Shown here in pieces: positions 5,752 to 6,252 of a DNA stretch of 6,252 nucleotides. The stretch covers positions 1 to 6,252 of the forward strand of contig JAESRR010000236.1 in assembly GCA_016764535.1 (NCBI GenBank), written 5' to 3'. Under the pieces are notes generated by a model. That model saw only the letters and a program-made list of their open reading frames with translations. It was not told the DNA's origin and did not search any database. The translations under genes were made by a program, and so were the position numbers. This DNA comes from Cohaesibacteraceae bacterium (lineage in GTDB: Bacteria; Pseudomonadota; Alphaproteobacteria; Rhizobiales; Cohaesibacteraceae). Numbering within the stretch: position 1 is the stretch's first letter; each line of letters starts with the position of its first letter.

Positions 5752-5779
5752 AAAATGACCAGTCAGATATTTTTGTCAA
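5752..5779 (-). promoter_or_regulatory. Candidate sigma-70 promoter of the yaiI-to-Trm112 operon
   Basis: On the minus strand a perfect TTGACA (5779-5774) is followed after 16 bases by CATTTT (5757-5752), a poor -10 matching three of six positions. The predicted start near 5745 would give a leader of about 50 nt containing the 18-bp palindrome. A perfect -35 with a weak -10 would fit an activated or modestly expressed promoter. Confidence 0.4.
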
Positions 5780-5786
5780 ATCCGGG

Positions 5787-5817
5787 TTGCTTTGTTCTGG
5801 AAGTTCAGCCATATAGT
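5787..5817 (+). promoter_or_regulatory. Weak candidate promoter of tRNA-Gly
   Basis: TTGCTT (5787-5792) and TATAGT (5812-5817) are separated by 19 bases. The -10 is good, the -35 partial and the spacing long. The predicted start near 5824 leaves about 30 nt of 5' leader before the tRNA. It is back to back with the yaiI promoter, eight bases between the two -35 boxes. Confidence 0.3.
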
Positions 5818-5854
5818 CGCCACCGCCTGCGGGTTTTATCCCGGGTGGGACTAA

Positions 5855-5929
5855 GCGGGCGTAGCTCAGGGGTAGAGCACAACCTTGCCAAGGTTGGGGT
5901 CGGGCGTTCGAATCGCCTCGCCCGCTCCA
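5855..5929 (+). tRNA. tRNA-Gly (anticodon GCC), CCA encoded
   Basis: A complete 75-nt cloverleaf. The acceptor stem GCGGGCG (5855-5861) pairs with CGCCCGC (5919-5925). The D arm is GCTC/GAGC (5864-5867, 5875-5878) around AGGGGTA. The anticodon stem CAACC/GGTTG (5880-5884, 5892-5896) encloses TTGCCAA, with anticodon GCC at 5887-5889. The variable loop is GGGTC, and the T arm is GGGCG/CGCCT around TTCGAAT. The discriminator is T (5926), as expected for bacterial glycine tRNA, followed by encoded CCA (5927-5929). It reads GGC and GGU codons. Confidence 0.98.
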
Positions 5930-5957
5930 TTCTCTCAAAATTATCCCGGAGAGAATG
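5928..5957 (+). repeat. 3' trailer hairpin of pre-tRNA-Gly
   Basis: CATTCTCTC (5928-5936) and GAGAGAATG (5949-5957) form a perfect 9-bp inverted repeat around a 12-base loop. The 5' arm includes the last two bases (CA) of the encoded CCA, so in the precursor the hairpin would start inside the mature 3' end. No T run follows directly; the true terminator is downstream. Confidence 0.6.
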
Positions 5958-5964
5958 CAAACAG

Positions 5965-5992
5965 GCCGCCTTCGGGCGGCTTTTTGTTTTTT
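5965..5992 (+). terminator. Rho-independent terminator of tRNA-Gly
   Basis: GCCGCC (5965-5970) and GGCGGC (5975-5980) pair around a TTCG tetraloop, followed by a T-rich tail at 5981-5992 interrupted by one G. It is a canonical strong terminator for plus-strand transcription. The opposite strand lacks a T tract, so it does not obviously serve prfC. Confidence 0.93.
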
Positions 5993-6079
5993 CTAATCAG
6001 GTTCATTCCAAATTCGGGGCACAGCCAGGTGTGATTGTTTTACCGGTCTGTGTGGTAATTCCGGATTGCATTTTACCCG

Positions 6080-6252
6080 TCAGTCCAGTTCACGTGTTTT
6101 AAGAAACTCGATATCAGGATTGTTGCGTGCCGCATAATCCAGTTCCCAATTGCTTTTGGCCAAAAATACAGGCCGGTCATCCCTGTCTGTGACGATATTG
6201 GAACTATTGGATTTCAGAAAGCTCTCGAGGGTTTTGTCATCGTTCGATTTAA
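6080..6252 (-). CDS. prfC: Peptide chain release factor 3 (C-terminal end, runs off the window)
   Basis: The last 56 residues of a protein whose start lies beyond the right edge. The pattern is KTLESFLKSN, then a dispensable loop, RPVFLAKSNWELDYAARNNPDIEF, and the ending LKTRELD. It corresponds to the RF3 C-terminus, where E. coli has [21 protein letters not shown] followed by HQTREH. RF3 is the translational GTPase that removes RF1/RF2 from ribosomes after termination. The catalytic GTPase part is outside the window, so the call rests on the C-terminal pattern alone. The stop is TGA at 6082-6080. About 90 bp separate it from the tRNA-Gly terminator, and I saw no clear terminator for this strand; a 5-bp TTACC/GGTAA repeat at 6040-6058 lacks a T run. 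Confidence 0.85.
   Translation of the reverse strand, partial: KSNDDKTLESFLKSNSSNIVTDRDDRPVFLAKSNWELDYAARNNPDIEFLKTRELD

Noticed and set aside
5675..5938. 87-codon minus-strand reading frame covering the tRNA-Gly antisense and the yaiI leader
   Set aside because: Its first third is the antisense of the tRNA, giving the well-known artefact peptide (GRGDSNARPQ). An internal 45-codon frame from 5812 has no good ribosome site, no recognisable family and overlaps the yaiI start.
5746..6102. 118-codon plus-strand reading frame running through the tRNA and terminator
   Set aside because: It is interrupted functionally by a complete tRNA gene and a strong terminator, and shows no protein family features.
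1..6252. Mobile element, CRISPR array, toxin-antitoxin or defence system
   Set aside because: No transposase, integrase, repeat array, paired small toxin-like genes or composition break accompanies the spacers; the tRNA-Gly has no duplicated 3' end suggesting an attachment site in this window.

Overview
The window looks like chromosomal backbone of an alphaproteobacterium, most likely of the Hyphomicrobiales (Rhizobiales) order. The evidence is the protein sequences and the gene order: a UbiH/COQ6-type flavoprotein resembling rhizobial versions, tesB beside glnK, and a block of UPF0178, ProXp-ala, CnoX-like thioredoxin, LON-domain and Trm112-like genes. By eye the base composition is moderate, lower than in most Rhizobium-like genomes. 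I see no mobile element, phage gene, CRISPR array or transfer signature.

Layout. Positions 1-120 (minus) are the first 40 codons of a PII protein (glnK type). It follows a 348-bp spacer holding a near-consensus sigma-54 promoter, an AT-rich island and a 12-bp direct repeat. Next is tesB (469-1362, minus). It is divergent from a ubiquinone-biosynthesis monooxygenase gene (1502-2752, plus), and the intergenic region carries two overlapping sigma-70-like promoters. The monooxygenase gene converges on a five-gene minus-strand cluster, and the two stop codons share a CTAG. Read 5' to 3' on the minus strand, the cluster is: UPF0178 (yaiI-like), prolyl-tRNA editing deacylase, CnoX-like thioredoxin/TPR chaperedoxin, stand-alone LON substrate-binding domain protein, Trm112-like small protein. 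Gaps are 22, 44, 38 and 13 bp, so it is probably one operon with its promoter near 5752-5779. Beyond it lie a complete plus-strand tRNA-Gly(GCC) with encoded CCA, a 3' trailer hairpin and a strong UUCG-loop terminator, and then the 3' end of prfC (release factor 3) entering from the right on the minus strand.

Themes. The left side concerns nitrogen sensing (PII, sigma-54), acyl-CoA hydrolysis and ubiquinone synthesis. The minus-strand cluster concerns translation fidelity and protein quality control: clearing Ala-tRNA(Pro), a thioredoxin-type holdase, a LON N-domain protein and a Trm112-like protein. Two genes at the right edge, tRNA-Gly and RF3, also serve translation. I found no convincing undescribed system. 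The points worth a second look are regulatory or structural: overlapping divergent promoters, the shared stop codons, an 18-bp palindrome in the operon leader, the atypical dinucleotide-binding motif of the monooxygenase, and the pre-tRNA hairpins.
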